From NCBI GenBank assembly GCA_003956705.1, contig QZCP01000008.1, forward strand, positions 91,327 to 155,326: a stretch of 64,000 nt of DNA. Direction: 5' to 3'. This stretch comes from Brevipalpus yothersi. Its lineage: Eukaryota; Arthropoda; Arachnida; Trombidiformes; Tenuipalpidae. The translations under genes were made by a program, and so were the position numbers. This document shows, in pieces, positions 61,521 to 64,000 of the stretch (position 1 is the stretch's first letter; each line of letters opens with the position of its first letter). Below the pieces are notes generated by a model, which did no database searches, was not told where the DNA came from, and was given only the letters and a program-made list of their open reading frames with translations.

Positions 61521-63379
61521 AGCATGATTATTCTTCGCGTTGCTTTATGAATTACTCAAGCTGCACACGGAACCTTATGAATATTTTGGGAGTATTCCCT
61601 TGTTTTCTATTAGAAACTATGTAGTTCGCTCAGTTCTTCAGGATGGAACAGTTTCAAAATCCAAAAACCATGAAATGAGTATTTCCAGCATTCTGAGGTT
61701 CACCAAATGACCCGGAAATAGGAGAAAAATGCATCAGATGAGATGGAGCGTTTCACGAGGTTTGAGAAAATGTAATATTTCACAGGGCTGAAATGTGCAA
61801 AACGCCTTCAAAATCCTGAAAAATGCTGGAAAGGCCGTTTTGGCCAATTCTCACCTAAGATCGCTCCCACCCAGAGCTCACGGTAGAAGTTTGGATGTCC
61901 AATCATGATCCAATTGAGCGGAGCATGCGATTGACTTTGTCAGAACACGTGTCTTGGAAATATTCGATGGATGACTCAGAGGCGAGGCTGGAACGTGTTC
62001 TGACCTGAGGTCACATTTTTCCAATACTGGAGCATTCGCTCTCATAAGGCACCAATATTGTCGCAGAAATGTTTCGTTAAAATTCTCCAGAAAATCAAGG
62101 CACCTCTCCGCAAGAGCAGTTTTTCTTCAGTTGGTCATTGGTCGTCGAAGAGGTAAGGTTTCTCACTTTTGCATCACGGTTTGGATGGAAGTTGTCTGCC
62201 TGGAAGACCACAGTTGCGCATTAACTGGTCTCTGGGCAGCTACTTCCATCTCTAGGGACTGGTAGGGTCACGCTCAATTTTTTATTCTTTCATTGCGCCA
62301 CCTATCGGTCTAGAAAAATTAGCACAATATATCGTTTTATCTCATTTTCTCAGAATGTACCGTCTGGGTTGGAGAGAGAAGTCATTTTAAGATTGGAATG
62401 AAGGAAACTGTGGAAGAAATAATAGTACAGTAAAGGGATGGGGGATGCAGGGATAGAAGATTGTGATCTATCAGCTCTTCTCCGGGCATTCTCATACTTA
62501 CTATGGCATTTATTACAGAAAGAGACTGATGACCTACCGACTGAACTATGGTTAGTTCTATTATAAAATCTCTTCATATGTGGATCTAGGCGTCTAACTC
62601 GCTTTTTTTCCTTTCTTTTTTTGACGAGATCAGCTTAACGATTATGACATTCTTCTTTCATGTTGAAAATATTGAGTTGAATGCGGTTCTCGGAAAAACT
62701 ATAAGACTGGATAGAAAGCAAAGAATTATGGAAATGAGAGAAAGAATGAAGTGATTATTCCCAGAATCGAGGTCGTTCTTCCCAAACTTCTATTAACTGA
62801 AACCTATGAAAAATCCATAATCTCTAATCTATTCTCTCTCAACATCTGGCCTTTGCCTTTGGGGCGTCATTGTTTGCCCAGGACTCTCCTCTCATTGAGC
62901 ACCTTTTCAATTGAGAGAGTCTTCACTATGTGTCTCTAGCTCTTATGACGACGTTCCTTAATTGAAATGAAGTTCCAATCTCTCTCATAATATTTTGCTT
63001 TCAAGGTTTCCAGCGTTCGTGGGATTGTAATCAACTGCATCGAACAGCAGAGTATATTTAGATATGCTTTCAACTTTCACTGGACCAATATTTCAAATGC
63101 CCGTGATCCTCGCTCTCTCAGAGAATACAGCCGGAAAACTCGGATGATGCATTATCGATTTGTTGTGGGGCTGAAAATTGAAGACATGAGTTGGTGAATG
63201 GAATCGGTAATATCAACCATGAATCCGCAGCTGGTAACATAGCTAGAACTTACTGGAAGAAGCGACCCGACGTCATTCACGAAGCGATTTATCATGCTCA
63301 TCAAGTTTCTTTAAAAGAGAAGAAAATAAGATTCTTCTTTGGATGAGGTTGAAGTTCATCGAAACTGACCTCGATATGT
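61521..63379. other. Gene-poor stretch
   Basis: The 75-codon minus frame at 62350-62577 has a CNKCHSKYENARRRAD segment but no recognisable fold. A GC-richer part at 61850-62290 contains no frame that I recognise. Nothing else supported. Confidence 0.35.
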
Positions 63380-63735
63380 CTTATCTGCTTGGTACTTCAG
63401 CTGAAGCATCAATGAAAGGTAAGGTATCCTCCAAAACTGAGCTGCTATAGAACGATACCAGTCAATATGCACTGATCAGCCAAATCTTGGTTAGATTGCT
63501 TCACATGATATGATTTTGCTCCAGAAATTAGCATAAAAATAGAGGAAGATGTGTGAAAGTCAAAATTCGAAACCACTGGAAGGCAAGATAGGTATCCATG
63601 GTAAGAGTAATTGTCAACGAGAGAACATGAGTTAAATAGGAAAGCAATTTTGTACAGTCTCATAGCCTCCCTGAGAGATCCATCGACATCCCGATGAGTG
63701 ATGATAATTGTCAACCCTGTATGGTGCAAGAATCT
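63380..63735 (-). pseudogene. NRF-6-like acyltransferase exon fragment
   Basis: The minus frame aligns with exon 4 of copy C: RLYKIAFLF corresponds to YRLFILFGG, SSSIFMLIS to LLIFMLIS, KQSNQDLADQ to KQSTNKWTHQ, and ILTGIVL to MLNGIVLE. A TAG stop replaces the Glu after GIVL at about 63445. No flanking exons were recognised. It is a further relic of the family. Confidence 0.65.
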
Positions 63736-63961
63736 TGTCTATTTTCGAGAGTTAACTTATTGACAACAGTAGTTATCCACCCCCATGAACTGCTAGTTGT
63801 CACCAACAAATTGAATGGAGGAGCAGTAGCAGCATGGGATGGAGCATAGATTCTATGGACTCAGATGGTAAAATCAGAGAAAGGATTGAATGGGAACTGA
63901 GAGGAGCAATTTTGCGATTGTGTCATAAATGCCGTTTCCCGGCTTATGAATTCTTTCCTGA
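63736..63961. other. Unassigned, before the terminal repeat
   Basis: No frame with a recognisable motif; just upstream (minus strand) of the acyltransferase fragment. Confidence 0.3.
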
Positions 63962-64000
63962 AGGGACAATACCCATTCTCTATGGGAACACTGCCCCCTC
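63962..64000. repeat. Left end of another GATAAG repeat, cut by the window edge
   Basis: AGGGACAATACCCATTCTCTATGGGAACACTGCCC matches the left end of the copy at 60825 and the mirrored right end near 59445-59480. Confidence 0.7.

Overview
This is eukaryotic DNA, most likely from an arthropod and perhaps a mite. The sequence is AT-rich. Genes are cut by many short introns of about 50-100 bases with GT..AG ends, and there are abundant GA microsatellites and small inverted-repeat elements. Gene families include a nose-resistant-to-fluoxetine (NRF-6) type acyltransferase array, a CYP4-like P450, secreted PLAT proteins and a pogo-type transposon. The species assignment is inference; all gene models below were spliced by eye.

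Layout. 0.4-5 kb, minus strand: serine palmitoyltransferase subunit 2 and, about 0.9 kb upstream, sphingolipid delta4-desaturase. These are the entry step and the final desaturation of de novo ceramide synthesis. 7-13 kb: an NRF-6-like acyltransferase gene (copy A, apparently functional) with remnants of a tandem neighbour. 13.6-15.8 kb: a small MITE, a dispersed GATAAG-rich repeat and a truncated, nonsense-containing copy of the desaturase. 16-18.4 kb: an ACSF2-type acyl-CoA synthetase (12 exons resolved). 19.5-20.2 kb: a P450 pseudogene that ends at another GATAAG repeat. 21-27 kb: decayed transposon pieces (SWIM-domain and copia-type). 27.6-32.6 kb: a second NRF-6 unit (copy B, a pseudogene). 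34.3-37.1 kb, plus strand: an intact nine-exon NRF-6 gene (copy C). 38.5-41.4 kb: two tandem secreted single-PLAT-domain genes with identical intron structure. 43.2-44.9 kb: an intact P450. 45.94-49.28 kb: a complete pogo-like transposon with a transposase and a convergent unknown gene, studded with 16 ACCGGT palindromes. 51-64 kb: mostly decayed mobile DNA (HTH, SWIM and gag fragments, fold-back elements, GATAAG repeats) and two more NRF-6 fragments.

Lipid handling links the cellular genes: sphingoid base synthesis, ceramide desaturation, fatty acid activation, membrane acyltransferases, lipase-type lipid-binding domains and a P450. Repeated local duplication followed by decay explains much of the rest. 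In two or three cases a truncated gene copy stops exactly at, or next to, a GATAAG repeat.

The strongest candidates for something undescribed are the transposon with its ACCGGT array and unknown second gene, the stand-alone PLAT protein pair, and the repeat family that borders truncated gene copies.
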